Source: Rubripirellula lacrimiformis
Lineage (GTDB): Bacteria; Planctomycetota; Planctomycetia; Pirellulales; Pirellulaceae
Assembly: GCF_007741535.1 (NCBI RefSeq)
Contig: NZ_CP036525.1
Coordinates: 2,046,001 to 2,110,000 of the forward strand
Length of the DNA: 64,000 bases
Direction of reading: 5' to 3'
Made by a program: the position numbers and the translations under genes. Below, one piece after another: positions 35,054-42,940 of this stretch. Under the pieces are notes generated by a model, which saw only the letters and a program-made list of their open reading frames with translations, did no database searches and had not been told where the DNA came from. Numbering within the stretch: position 1 is the first letter of the stretch; each line of letters opens with the position of its first letter.

Positions 35054-37294
35054 TTGTCAAACAAGATTTCTGATACCCAGGTCAGCGGACCTGCCAAGTT
35101 CGGAACGTTCGGTGGTGTGTTCACGCCATGCACGTTGACGATCCTGGGTGTCATCATGTTCCTGCGATTCGGCCAGGTGGTCGGGCAGTCGGGAATCATC
35201 AACGCGGTGCTGATCGTGTTGGCAGCCAAGGCGATCACGACCCTGACGACGTTGTCGTTGTCGGCGATTGCGACGAACACTCGGGTCAAGGGTGGTGGGG
35301 CGTATTACCTAATCAGCCGATCGTTGGGCGTCGAATTTGGCGGTGCGATCGGGATTCTTTTCTTCGCGGCCCAGGCGATCTCGGTCGCGATGTACATCAT
35401 CGGGTTTACCGAGGCGTTTGCCGTCACGTTTCCTCAGTGGGCGGACGAATTCACTGCGATCGCCAGTCTGGTCAATGTCGGCGTGTTTCTGTGTGTTTAC
35501 GTCGGTGCCGGTTGGACGATCAAGGTCCAGTATTTCATCCTGGCGATCTTGGTTGCCGCGATCGGTTCGTTTTATGTCGGTGCAATTCAGGACTTCAATC
35601 CGGACTACCTGCGAGCCAACCTTTCCCCCCATTACTTGGGTGGCGAAAATTGGTTCACGATGTTTGCGTTGTTCTTTCCTGCGGTGACAGGCATCATGGC
35701 AGGAGCCAATATGTCTGGTGACTTGGCCAATCCGTCGAAATCCATTCCGACCGGAACGTTGTTGGCGATCGCTGTGACAGCCGTGGTTTACCTGTCGCAA
35801 GTATTCCTGTTGGGAAGTGCCCGTTCGCCCGACGAATTGACCGCCAACAACATGGTGATTCGCGACATTGCGTTATGGCCGATTGCGATCACGGCCGGGG
35901 TTTTTGCGGCGACACTTTCGTCGGCGCTGGGCAGCATGATGGGCGCACCGCGAATTCTGCAGGCTTTCGCACGCGACGAAATCTTTCGCTCGCTAAGGTT
36001 CTTTGGCGCCGGCAGTGGGCTGACCAATGAACCCCGCCGCGCGACGGTGTTGACGTTTGCGATCGCCCAGGTCTGCATTGTGTTGGGAGATCTGAACGCG
36101 ATCGCGCCGATCATCACCATGTTTTTCATGATCACCTACGGGTTGCTGAACCTGGCGACGTTTTACGAAGCGGTCACGAAAAACCCCAGCTATCGTCCGA
36201 CCTTTCGCTACAGTCACTGGATGACATCACTGGCTGGCACCTTGGGGTGCTTGGGCGTGATGTTTTTGGTCAATTGGATTTGGGCTACCGTTTCGATCTT
36301 GTTCATTGCCGGTTTGCACTGGTTCATCCGGTCACGCGAGATCGAATCGCGTTGGGGGGATCTGCAAAGCGGGGTCATCTTTGAACGTGCTCGCAAAGCT
36401 CTGTTGAAATTAGAAGTCGAAGCCTACCACCCCAAAAATTGGCGGCCGATCATCATGGCGCTCAGCGGGACCGGCTGGACGCGTAGCCATATTCCGATCT
36501 ACGGCCATTGGCTGACATCTGGGCACGGCATGTTGACGTTGGCCCAGGTGGTCAGTGGCGATATCGAAGACCATGCCGAACGCCGCGATCGGTATGAAAA
36601 GGTGCTGCGTAACTTCATCGCCAAAGAGCAACTCGAAGCGTTCCCGGCGGTGACCTGCAACGCGATTTTGTCCGACGGGATCGAAGCGTTGATCCAATGT
36701 TCTGGGATCGGTGGATTGCGGCCCAACACGGTTTTGATGGGATGGCCGCGAGACCAGTCCAGAGCCGAGGCGTTCGGCGCCAATATCCGTTTGATTGCAC
36801 GCATGAACCGCAGCATCCTGGCCATGCGTTTTCTGTCGCACCGCGGCGACGATTCCGACGACCACAGCGACGTGGACGAACACTGGAAGGTGCCGGCGGG
36901 GACGATCGACGTTTGGTGGCGGGGAATGGAAAATGGCGCTTTGATGATGTTGCTTGCGCACCTTCTGCACCAAAACCCGGGATGGCGAGACAACCCGATT
37001 CGTCTGCTTCGTGTGGTCGAAAATGAAGAAGCCGAACAGGAGGTTCGAAAGCACTTGATCGAGCTCGGGGCTTCGTCGCGAATTACGATTGTGCCCGAGG
37101 TGATCGTGTCTAGTCGGTCGCCCGCCCAAGTGATCGCCGAAGCGTCCCGCTCGGCTGCGATCGTTTTGCTGGGGTTCCAGACTCCCGACGAAGGGAACGA
37201 AATGGAACTCTACCAACGCATGGAATGGATGGCCGGTGACCTGCCGCGTGTGTTGTTTGTCGACAGCGCCGGCGGGATGGCGTTGGAATCCTGA
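35054..37294 (+). CDS. SLC12-type amino acid/cation-chloride permease (APC superfamily)
   Basis: About 746 residues. Twelve membrane segments start with FTPCTLTILGVIMFLRFGQV, which closely resembles the first helix of Na-K-Cl and K-Cl cotransporters, followed by VKGGGAYYLISRSLGVEFGG. A C-terminal soluble domain of about 300 residues (from about 430) resembles the SLC12 tail: RPIIMALSGTGWTRSHIPI, MNRSILAMRFLSH, and NPIRLLRVVENEEAEQEV. No ATG lies before the first helix. TTG 35054 has GGAAG six bases upstream and is preferred; TTG 35006 would add 16 residues. Transported ion not decidable by eye. Confidence 0.88.
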   Translation: MSNKISDTQVSGPAKFGTFGGVFTPCTLTILGVIMFLRFGQVVGQSGIINAVLIVLAAKAITTLTTLSLSAIATNTRVKGGGAYYLISRSLGVEFGGAIGILFFAAQAISVAMYIIGFTEAFAVTFPQWADEFTAIASLVNVGVFLCVYVGAGWTIKVQYFILAILVAAIGSFYVGAIQDFNPDYLRANLSPHYLGGENWFTMFALFFPAVTGIMAGANMSGDLANPSKSIPTGTLLAIAVTAVVYLSQVFLLGSARSPDELTANNMVIRDIALWPIAITAGVFAATLSSALGSMMGAPRILQAFARDEIFRSLRFFGAGSGLTNEPRRATVLTFAIAQVCIVLGDLNAIAPIITMFFMITYGLLNLATFYEAVTKNPSYRPTFRYSHWMTSLAGTLGCLGVMFLVNWIWATVSILFIAGLHWFIRSREIESRWGDLQSGVIFERARKALLKLEVEAYHPKNWRPIIMALSGTGWTRSHIPIYGHWLTSGHGMLTLAQVVSGDIEDHAERRDRYEKVLRNFIAKEQLEAFPAVTCNAILSDGIEALIQCSGIGGLRPNTVLMGWPRDQSRAEAFGANIRLIARMNRSILAMRFLSHRGDDSDDHSDVDEHWKVPAGTIDVWWRGMENGALMMLLAHLLHQNPGWRDNPIRLLRVVENEEAEQEVRKHLIELGASSRITIVPEVIVSSRSPAQVIAEASRSAAIVLLGFQTPDEGNEMELYQRMEWMAGDLPRVLFVDSAGGMALES

Positions 37295-37470
37295 TCGCGA
37301 TTCCGCGGGCAGGTCGATTGGCAGCGGAATTGACTTGTTTGATCGCAGCGAAGACACTGGAAGGCGAGATTTTCCGGTTTTCCAGCTTTTCAATGGTGTG
37401 ACGATGAACGTTCGTCGGCACCGCGTTTTCTGGACGCGTTTGATCAGTGGGAACGCCGCCCGCCTTCGCT

Positions 37471-38982
37471 ATGGAACCGTCGATGATACGTTCTGGTATT
37501 TCCACCCTGTCGTTGGGCTTCGTCCAATTCAATCTGCCGACACTGCGAACCGCGTTCGCAACGATCTTGGCATTGGTTAGCGTGGCGGGGACCCGTGTCG
37601 CGTTTGCGCAAGACGACAGCGACGATGGTGATCAGCGGCCGAACATCGTGTTCATCTTTGCTGATGATCAGTGCTTTGAAACGATCGGCGGACTGAACAA
37701 TCCTGAGGTTGAAACACCGAATTTGGATCGTCTGGTGCGTCGCGGCACCACGTTCACACACGCCTACAACATGGGATCGTGGAGCGGCGCGGTTTGTGTT
37801 GCCAGTCGGACGATGTTGAACTCTGGACGTTTTGTTTGGAGCGCGAATTCGATCTATGACCGTTCGGAACGCGAACGTACCGAGGGGCGGTGGTGGAGCG
37901 AATACTTGAAGTCGGCTGGCTACCGAACTTACATGACCGGCAAATGGCACTGCAAAGCCAATGCAGAGCGATCCTTCGATGTGGCCCGCGACATTCGTCC
38001 CGGAATGCCCAAGGATAACAAGGCCGGCTACAATCGTCCGCTGCCCGATGGCAGCGATCCGTGGTCGCCTTCGGATCCGAAGTTCGGTGGGTACTGGCAG
38101 GGCGGTACGCATTGGAGCGAAGTGGTCGCTAACCATGCTGACGAGTTCTTGGAAGATGCCAGCCAGAATCCCGATCCGTTCTTCATGTACTTGGCGTTCA
38201 ATGCACCGCATGATCCGCGGCAATCGCCCCAGGAATACGTTGACAAGTATCCGGTCGACGACATCGCCGTTCCCGAGAATTTTCTGAGCAACTATCCGTA
38301 CGCCGATGCGATTGGATGTGGGCCAGGTCTACGTGACGAACGACTCGCTCCGTTCCCTCGCACACCTGAGGCGGTCAAAGTTCATCGTCAAGAATATTAC
38401 GCGATCATCACGCACATGGATGTCATGATCGGGCGAATCTTGGATGCGATTGAAAAGACTGGCAAAGCGGACAATACCTGGATCTTCTTTACCGCTGACC
38501 ATGGATTGGCGGTCGGACAGCATGGTTTGATCGGCAAACAAAATCTTTACGATCACAGTGTCCGTGTGCCGCTGATGGTGGTTCGTCCGGGTGGCCAGCC
38601 CGGTCGCCAGATCGATCATCCGGTTTACCTGCAAGACATCATGCCAACGACATTGCAGTTGGCCAAAGTCGACAAGCCGGATCATGTCGACTTTCATAGT
38701 CTGATCCCAATGTTGGACCAGTCGGCACAGAGTCCCTACGAATCGATCTATGGTGCCTACCTTGATAAACAACGTAGTATTCGTACCGACCAATACAAAT
38801 TGATTGCCTATCCCGATGCGGGTGTGTTGCGGCTGTACGATGTGCAAGCCGATCCAAAAGAAATGCATGATTTGGCGGACGATCCGCAGTCAAAGCCATT
38901 GGTCAAACAATTGTTTGCTGAACTGCAGCAGTTGCAAAGCAGCCTTGACGACCATTTGGACCTGACGCCGTTGGCTCCCTAA
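37471..38982 (+). CDS. Type I (formylglycine) sulfatase, secreted
   Basis: About 503 residues from ATG 37471 (GTG 37447 also possible). A signal peptide spans about 20-47 (ILALVSVAGTRVAFAQ). Metal-binding IVFIFADDQ follows. The active-site motif is CVASR with Cys109, the C-x-A-S-R form converted to formylglycine by the maturation enzyme, which is not in the window. Further sulfatase landmarks are YMTGKWHCKA, NAPHDPRQSP, FFTADHGLAVGQHGLIGKQN and a C-terminal YDVQADPKEMHDLADD. Planctomycetes encode many such enzymes for desulfating algal polysaccharides; this one resembles choline-sulfatase/iduronate-sulfatase-like members, but the substrate is not assignable. Confidence 0.93.
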   Translation: MEPSMIRSGISTLSLGFVQFNLPTLRTAFATILALVSVAGTRVAFAQDDSDDGDQRPNIVFIFADDQCFETIGGLNNPEVETPNLDRLVRRGTTFTHAYNMGSWSGAVCVASRTMLNSGRFVWSANSIYDRSERERTEGRWWSEYLKSAGYRTYMTGKWHCKANAERSFDVARDIRPGMPKDNKAGYNRPLPDGSDPWSPSDPKFGGYWQGGTHWSEVVANHADEFLEDASQNPDPFFMYLAFNAPHDPRQSPQEYVDKYPVDDIAVPENFLSNYPYADAIGCGPGLRDERLAPFPRTPEAVKVHRQEYYAIITHMDVMIGRILDAIEKTGKADNTWIFFTADHGLAVGQHGLIGKQNLYDHSVRVPLMVVRPGGQPGRQIDHPVYLQDIMPTTLQLAKVDKPDHVDFHSLIPMLDQSAQSPYESIYGAYLDKQRSIRTDQYKLIAYPDAGVLRLYDVQADPKEMHDLADDPQSKPLVKQLFAELQQLQSSLDDHLDLTPLAP

Positions 38983-39100
38983 CGAAGCGGCCCCCCCCTT
39001 CCCACCGGCAGCCTTGGTTGGCGGCAACGTCGATTGTCGTTTGGTGCGGCCTGTGTTGTCTCTCCTTCCCCCCCCCCCTCCCCTATTCGACCGGCTATCC

Positions 39101-40255
39101 ATGCAGCCTTTTGACATTCAAAGCCGCACGCGTTTCATCTTCGGCGATGGAACGATATCGCGTCTGGGTGAACTGGCCGCCAGCTTCCGTCCTGGCTGTG
39201 TGTTAGTCGTTAGTGATCGAGGGATCATGGAGGCGGGGCACGACGCAGCCGCGATCGCCTCGCTGAAGTCAGCGGGGCTGCGGGTGGAGTCGTTTCACGA
39301 TTTTGCTGAAAATCCCACGTCCGCAATGGTCGACGCAGGGGTTCGGCATGCGGCCAAAGTGAAGCCCGACTTGCTGGTTGGGCTGGGCGGCGGCAGCAGC
39401 ATGGATTGTTGCAAGGGAATCAACTTCGTCTATTCGTGCGGTGGCACCATCCACGACTATCATGGTGTCGGCAAAGCGACGGGCGAATTGTTACCGATGA
39501 TCGCAATCCCGACGACATCGGGAACTGGAAGCGAAGCTCAGTCATTTGCGTTGATCAGCGACGTCGATACGCATGTGAAAATGGCTTGCGGCGATCCCCG
39601 CGCCGCATGTCGGATCGCCATTCTGGATCCTGTGTTGACCCTGACTCAGCCCCAGCGTGTGACCGCGTTGACGGGAATCGATGCGATCTCGCACGCGATC
39701 GAAACCTACGTCACCAAGCGGCGCAATCCGATGTCGGTGACCTACAGTCGACGCGCATTTGGGATGTTGGCAGATGGGTTTTCTCGCGTGCTTGCCGATC
39801 CGTCTGATTTAGAGGCGCGTGGCCAGATGCAGCTGGGGGCCTGCTTTGCCGGGATGGCCATCGAAACATCAATGCTAGGTGCTGCCCATGCGACAGCGAA
39901 CCCATTGACGGCACGGCACGCGGTGACGCACGGTCAAGCGGTCGGGATGATGTTGCCGGCTGTCATTCGAATGAATGGGGCTCAGCATGCCGATTGGTAC
40001 GGCGAACTGATGCGTGAAGTGGAACCCAGCACCAGGGATGAAGACGCCCCCGAGCGTTTGGCGAATCTTGTCACCGGATGGTTGCGCGAAGCCGGACTGG
40101 CAACATCGCTAAGCGAGCTGTCGATTGCCGAGTCCGAGATCGACGTGTTGGCCGATGATTCGCTGAAACAATGGACCGGTACCTTCAATCCCGTTGCCTT
40201 GGATGCCGGACGAAGTCAGGGGTTGTATCGCGCGGTGGTCAACGCGGCCGGCTAG
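39101..40255 (+). CDS. Iron-type (group III) alcohol dehydrogenase
   Basis: About 384 residues from ATG 39101, the usual family length. The NAD-binding GLGGGSSMD is near residue 95, AIPTTSGTGSEAQ at about 135-147, and the metal-binding region has GIDAISHAIETY, then GAAHATANPLTARHAVTHGQ with the conserved histidines. It oxidises alcohols or reduces aldehydes/ketones with NAD(P) in the cytoplasm. The open frame reaches back to GTG 39014 through an 11-base run of C (39068-39078), an upstream stretch with no family similarity, so I place the start after it. It follows the sulfatase on the same strand by 118 bases. Confidence 0.92.
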   Translation: MQPFDIQSRTRFIFGDGTISRLGELAASFRPGCVLVVSDRGIMEAGHDAAAIASLKSAGLRVESFHDFAENPTSAMVDAGVRHAAKVKPDLLVGLGGGSSMDCCKGINFVYSCGGTIHDYHGVGKATGELLPMIAIPTTSGTGSEAQSFALISDVDTHVKMACGDPRAACRIAILDPVLTLTQPQRVTALTGIDAISHAIETYVTKRRNPMSVTYSRRAFGMLADGFSRVLADPSDLEARGQMQLGACFAGMAIETSMLGAAHATANPLTARHAVTHGQAVGMMLPAVIRMNGAQHADWYGELMREVEPSTRDEDAPERLANLVTGWLREAGLATSLSELSIAESEIDVLADDSLKQWTGTFNPVALDAGRSQGLYRAVVNAAG

Positions 40256-40302
40256 AGGCATCACGTGACGATCGCCCGGCTGTTGTCGAATCATGCGATG
40301 GT

Positions 40303-40358
40303 GGGTCTTCGATTACGGGTCTTCGATTACGGGTCTTCGATTACGGGTCTTCGATTAC
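40303..40358. repeat. 14-bp tandem repeat, four copies
   Basis: Unit GGGTCTTCGATTAC repeats exactly at 40303, 40317, 40331 and 40345, with a decayed fifth start (GGGCCTTCG) at 40359. It begins 48 bases after the alcohol dehydrogenase stop. Fourteen is not a multiple of three, so open frames through it carry the same peptide in shifting phase and are not genes. Confidence 0.95.
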
Positions 40359-40599
40359 GGGCCTTCGTTCGCCGGGCCGCGAGTTTCGAGGCGCGGTCGT
40401 GCGGGGCGATGTCCACACTGCCAAACGGCTGCGTTTTGGATGGGGCGGAAACGGATGATGATTGTGTCGCGTGTTGCCATTGGTGTCCTGGTTGCCGAGG
40501 AATTTTGGCTCATCCGTCGGAAGGGTGCGCCGTACCCAGGGACGAGGTTTTCGGAGGAATTGCTCCGATGTCCGAAATTTGAGCCGACCATTTCGATGC

Positions 40600-40738
40600 G
40601 TTAGAATTGATTTGCCAAGTGAAGCGGAAGCGAGCTCTGCTGAGGAGCAACTTGCCAAGGAATAGCTTGGTCTCCGATGCGCCGAAGGTGCTTCGTGGCC
40701 CACCGGCATGCTCGCCATGCCGGTGGGGTGTTTTTAAT
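40600..40738 (+). ncRNA. Candidate structured RNA ending in an intrinsic terminator
   Basis: Four hairpins in a row on the plus strand: GCTC/GAGC (40634-40648), CCAAG/CTTGG (40655-40670), CGAAG-GTG-CTTCG (40683-40695), and the terminator stem (40699-40727) with a T run. The sequence TTGCCAAG occurs twice (40612 and 40652), so CTTGG could pair with either CCAAG, giving two alternative folds. No open frame of note lies inside and the nearest upstream gene ends 345 bases earlier, so the terminator probably ends a short independent transcript. The promoter is not identified. Confidence 0.45.
40699..40735 (+). terminator. Very strong intrinsic terminator
   Basis: A perfect 12-bp stem CCCACCGGCATG (40699-40710) / CATGCCGGTGGG (40716-40727) with a five-base loop CTCGC, followed by GTGTTTTT. 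It stands 444 bases beyond the alcohol dehydrogenase and faces the plus-strand TPR gene, so it may also insulate that gene. Confidence 0.85.
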
Positions 40739-40949
40739 AGGGACGCCATCCATCACTAAGCATTCGGACATCGGAGCATGCCTGCAAAAACCTCGGGCGC
40801 TCCCTTCCGACGGATGAGCCGGAATTTTCAAGCTTTGGCTGGCGCCAGTTTGCAAAATCGGTGGCGTGAAACCGTGCACGCGTTTGCGGCTTGGCCCGGC
40901 ATGGTTCACAATAGGGATATGCCCCTTATCACCTTGTGAGCAGACAATC

Positions 40950-42026
40950 ATGCCAACGCCCTCCGAGAATGGATCGGACACACATTTGAAGGCGGCATCT
41001 TCGGCTTCGTTTGATGGTCAATCGGGGCGATGGGAACTGGTCGAAGCGAGCGATCTGCCGCGAATTTCCTTGGACGAATCAGACGGTTCAGATGATCAGC
41101 TGGCGGGTGTGTCGGGTGATGAATCGATTCAAAGCGGCGGCGTTGGTCAAAACATCGCCAAGGACGCAGGTGCATCCGTCACGACCCATCCGTTGCAGCA
41201 AACGCTTGGCGAATCACCTACCACGTCGGTTCCGGACGGAACCGTTGCTTCGTTATCGATGTCCAGCCAACTTGCCGAACCCAATCCCGTTTCGGCCGGA
41301 ACTTCCGCTGACCAGCCAAAGCCCAAGTTGCAGCTGCAGCGTCGTCAACAGCTTGAACATCATCTGAAGGCGAATCCTGCGGACTTGGATTCGTTCTTGG
41401 AACTGGCCCGTATTTATCGAGACGAGAACCATCCAATCGATGCTCGCCGAGTGCTGCAGCAAGCGCTGCAGATCTTTCCCGATGATGCCGATTTGCTGTG
41501 GGAATTCGAAGAGGCGACTTTGTCGCGGTCGTTGCAGCAGTTGCGTGAAGTCAGCGAACTGGCCAGCCGGTTGGACACCGCGGAAACCGATCGTGAACTC
41601 AGTCGGTGCCAGCAGGATTGGGCGATGCGGCGGATCGAGGTCTGTCAATCGCGGATCAATCGTGACCCAAGCTTGGTGCACCTTCGCGTCACGCTAGGGG
41701 AAGCGATGTACGAAGCCGAGCGGTTCGACGACGCGTTGGATGAACTGGATCCCGTGCTGCGTCACTGGGAACTGTCACCATCGGCGTACTTGATTCGGGG
41801 GAAGTGTTTGCTGGCGATGGGAAAGGACTTGGACGCGATGGTTGCCTTCCGAGCTTGCGCACTGCGGCGGGCGGTTGTTGCTCCGCTGCGAACACGGGTG
41901 TTCGCGCTGCGGTTGCTTTGCGAAACCGCGGATCGGCTAGGCATTGTGCTGACGCTAGCGCAGTACCGATCGGCACTCCAACAGGCCGAACAGGAACTTG
42001 CCAAACAAGCCGCGTTGGGCAAGTGA
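40950..42026 (+). CDS. TPR-repeat protein
   Basis: About 358 residues from ATG 40950; earlier in-frame codons are in non-coding DNA. The first ~120 residues are Ser/Asp/Gln-rich and probably disordered. Residues 125-350 are helical with TPR-like units: LKANPADLDSFLELARIYRD, RRVLQQALQIFPDDADLLWE, INRDPSLVHLRVTLGEAMYE and LSPSAYLIRGKCLLAMGK. No signal peptide. TPRs serve as a docking scaffold. It is the first gene of a same-strand group with the WXG100-like gene 72 bases downstream, a coiled-coil protein and a helical 393-residue protein, so it may act as chaperone or adaptor for that group. This link is inference. Confidence 0.75.
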   Translation: MPTPSENGSDTHLKAASSASFDGQSGRWELVEASDLPRISLDESDGSDDQLAGVSGDESIQSGGVGQNIAKDAGASVTTHPLQQTLGESPTTSVPDGTVASLSMSSQLAEPNPVSAGTSADQPKPKLQLQRRQQLEHHLKANPADLDSFLELARIYRDENHPIDARRVLQQALQIFPDDADLLWEFEEATLSRSLQQLREVSELASRLDTAETDRELSRCQQDWAMRRIEVCQSRINRDPSLVHLRVTLGEAMYEAERFDDALDELDPVLRHWELSPSAYLIRGKCLLAMGKDLDAMVAFRACALRRAVVAPLRTRVFALRLLCETADRLGIVLTLAQYRSALQQAEQELAKQAALGK

Positions 42027-42098
42027 AAATGATGCTGACGTGAACGATTCCTGTCTGTTTTGATCTCTTCACCAATCGACACATCCCCAGAGTTTCTG

Positions 42099-42368
42099 AT
42101 GAATCAAGCCGTTGTGGATCCGGACCAGCTTCGCCAATTTGCGTCTCAGCTGCATCGTTTCGCCGAAGAAATGAAACAGCGTTCGACAGGTTTGGCGACT
42201 CAGATGAACCAGTTAGAACAGACGTGGCGTGACGAACAGCAGCGAAAGTTTTCGGACGAATTCACCGCTCAGATGCGACAGATGGCGCGCCTGATCCAGA
42301 CGACCGAAGAACACGTCCCCTACCTGATGCGGAAGGCCGAACAGATCGACGCCTATTTAGGACGCTAG
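42099..42368 (+). CDS. WXG100-like small helical protein
   Basis: 89 residues from ATG 42099. All-helical, two helices joined by a turn centred on TWRDEQQRKF (Trp43, Phe51), which matches the WXG100 pattern of a central W-x-G/D turn followed eight residues later by a hydrophobic residue. Family proteins form helical hairpin dimers and are exported by type VII (ESX/Yuk) systems or serve as partners of larger substrates. Here W-x-D replaces W-x-G, a variation seen in the superfamily. No FtsK/SpoIIIE-type ATPase (EccC) is in the window. The next gene starts four bases after the stop, indicating tight coupling. Confidence 0.65.
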   Translation: MNQAVVDPDQLRQFASQLHRFAEEMKQRSTGLATQMNQLEQTWRDEQQRKFSDEFTAQMRQMARLIQTTEEHVPYLMRKAEQIDAYLGR

Positions 42369-42372
42369 TTTG

Positions 42373-42852
42373 ATGGCCGCCAGCAACGTTCGCAGTATCG
42401 AAGCGCTCGAAGTCTTTCACGATGGCTTGATTGGATTGTCCGGCGATTGGGACAAGACATTGCAAGAGGTGCGGATGTTGGTCCATCGCGCGGAGGAATA
42501 TTTTTCGCAAGACCGGCCCAAGTATTGGCGTCACCAAGTTCAGTTGGCCGAACGTTATTTGAACGAGGCCAAAGATCAATTGGCTCAGAAACGTTCTGCG
42601 GTGCGTGCGTCGGATCGTCCGGCGGCAACCGAGGCGGTCAAACGAGTCCAGGTGGCCGAGCGACGGCTGCGGCTGACCCAGGCCAAAGTCCGCGAAGCCA
42701 AAGCCTATTCGATTGAAGTTTCGCAGGCCTGCAACGCGGTGCTGGGACCCCTTGCCGATGTGGCTCAGCACTGCGAGGTTCTGTTGCCGACGGCAGCCTT
42801 GGAACTGCATGCTCTGATCAATCAATTGAAGGCCTACGCGGATCGGCAATAG
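42373..42852 (+). CDS. Coiled-coil protein coupled to the WXG100-like gene
   Basis: 159 residues from ATG 42373, four bases after the previous stop. No signal or membrane segment. Almost entirely helical: the N-terminal half has a heptad-like pattern and a conserved-looking block RAEEYFSQDRPKYWRHQV, followed by the Arg/Lys/Ala-rich coiled coil QVAERRLRLTQAKVREAK, then a final hydrophobic helical hairpin. Its length and shape would suit a binding partner of the upstream WXG100-like protein. I do not recognise a named family. Confidence 0.65.
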   Translation: MAASNVRSIEALEVFHDGLIGLSGDWDKTLQEVRMLVHRAEEYFSQDRPKYWRHQVQLAERYLNEAKDQLAQKRSAVRASDRPAATEAVKRVQVAERRLRLTQAKVREAKAYSIEVSQACNAVLGPLADVAQHCEVLLPTAALELHALINQLKAYADRQ

Positions 42853-42940
42853 ATTTCGGCCAACGATCGGGTCCGACCCAGCTAAAGTGAACGAGGGTGC
42901 CGGTGAACGTTCCCTCGCTTGCGACTAAAAAAACTTGAAT

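Larger units (their letters stand above)
40499..40829. mobile_element. Inverted-repeat element, MITE-like, in the 40256-40949 gap
   Basis: The left flank (40499-40577) and right flank (40761-40829) are imperfect inverted copies of about 70-80 bases. Shared blocks, read left to right and on the opposite strand at the right end, are GGCTCATCCGTCGGAAGGG, CGAGGTTT and GCTCCGATGTCCGAA, in the same order. The ends read GAATTTTGGCTCATC and GATGAGCCGGAATTTTC. Both flanks translate to a similar peptide (AHPSEGCA/AHPSEGSA and APMSE), a sign that they are copies of one sequence. No transposase is encoded. The core (40578-40760) contains the hairpin cluster described next. No target-site duplication was evident. 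Confidence 0.55.

Noticed and set aside
38983-39100. Start of the alcohol dehydrogenase at GTG 39014
   Set aside because: The extra 29 residues are coded by C-rich spacer with no family similarity; ATG 39101 begins at the family's normal N-terminus.
40265-40604. Overlapping small open frames after the dehydrogenase
   Set aside because: They arise from the 14-bp repeat and the left arm of the inverted element; no start site or family similarity beyond the repeat peptide.
40601-40981. Minus-strand 126-codon open frame
   Set aside because: It runs through the terminator and the right arm of the inverted element and into the TPR gene; repeat-derived.
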